Below, piece after piece: positions 63,991-64,000 of a stretch of DNA of 64,000 nucleotides. Below the pieces are notes generated by a model. The model made no database searches, was not told the DNA's origin, and worked only from the letters and a program-made list of their open reading frames with translations. Positions within the stretch are counted from its first letter, which is position 1, and the number at the start of each line of letters is the position of its first letter. Origin of the DNA: Streptomyces sp. NBC_00670 (GTDB lineage: Bacteria; Actinomycetota; Actinomycetes; Streptomycetales; Streptomycetaceae). Position numbers and translations under genes: made by a program. The stretch lies in contig NZ_CP109017.1 in NCBI RefSeq assembly GCF_036226765.1, positions 1,875,501-1,939,500 on the forward strand, in the 5' to 3' direction.

Positions 63991-64000
63991 ATGGTCGAAA
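63991..64000 (+). CDS. Possible start of a further gene (cut by the right edge)
   Basis: ATGGTCGAAA at the edge follows AGGGG by 1-3 nt in a spacer divergent from the HEPN gene. Only three codons are visible, so neither identity nor reality can be judged. Confidence 0.25.

Overview
The window is chromosomal DNA of very high G+C content and reads as a Streptomyces (or close relative) core-genome segment. GTG starts and SD sequences such as GGAGG are common, coding regions show strong GC3 bias, the his genes use PriA in place of HisA, DivIVA, SepF and YggT follow ftsZ, ileS carries an actinobacterial translational T-box, and several families are typical of the genus (SAV_6107-type HEPN protein, DUF3040, DUF2567, TIGR03085). 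I see no rRNA, tRNA, CRISPR array, prophage or insertion sequence.

Layout. 1-8.4 kb: histidine genes on the minus strand (hisD-hisC-hisB-small membrane protein-hisH-priA-Rid-hisF), nearly all joined by 4-nt start/stop overlaps. A plus-strand TIGR03085 gene follows, then a second minus-strand unit, hisI-trpE, with trpE running off the left edge. 8.6-12.9 kb: plus-strand genes of mostly unknown function (a beta-helix-like membrane protein, a helical-repeat protein, a LON-domain protein, YbaK). 13-17.2 kb: minus-strand ABC exporter operon with DUF2567, and a NYN nuclease-like protein. 17.4-21.4 kb: a 64-aa basic protein and dnaE. 21.6-30.2 kb: DUF2252, membrane protein plus DsbA-like thioredoxin, PhoD-like phosphatase, dienelactone hydrolase, MscS channel, Na+/H+ antiporter. 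30.3-33.1 kb: traR/dksA-like, lspA, rluD-type and GNAT genes, read leftward. 33.3-36.8 kb: T-box leader and ileS.

37.1-55.3 kb is the division and cell-wall (dcw) cluster, read right to left: rsmH-ftsL-ftsI-murE-murF-mraY-murD-ftsW-murG-ftsQ-ftsZ-pgeF-yggS-sepF-yggT-divIVA. It covers lipid II synthesis from MurE to MurG, septal synthesis by FtsW and FtsI, and Z-ring assembly by FtsZ and SepF, and it ends with the polar-growth protein DivIVA. murC, ftsA and mraZ are absent. A TTGACG/TAAAGT promoter lies upstream of rsmH, and ftsZ has its own 287-bp regulatory region. 55.7-64 kb: beta-carbonic anhydrase, a MoxR-DUF58-transglutaminase operon (with a possible 46-aa ORF inside it), DUF3040, a methyltransferase, a HEPN protein, and the first bases of a possible further gene.

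Signals beyond ordinary genes: competing SD-sequestering pairings in the ileS leader, operator-like repeats upstream of hisD and ftsZ, at least five probable leaderless promoters, three copies of an intergenic repeat, and candidate overlooked small ORFs.
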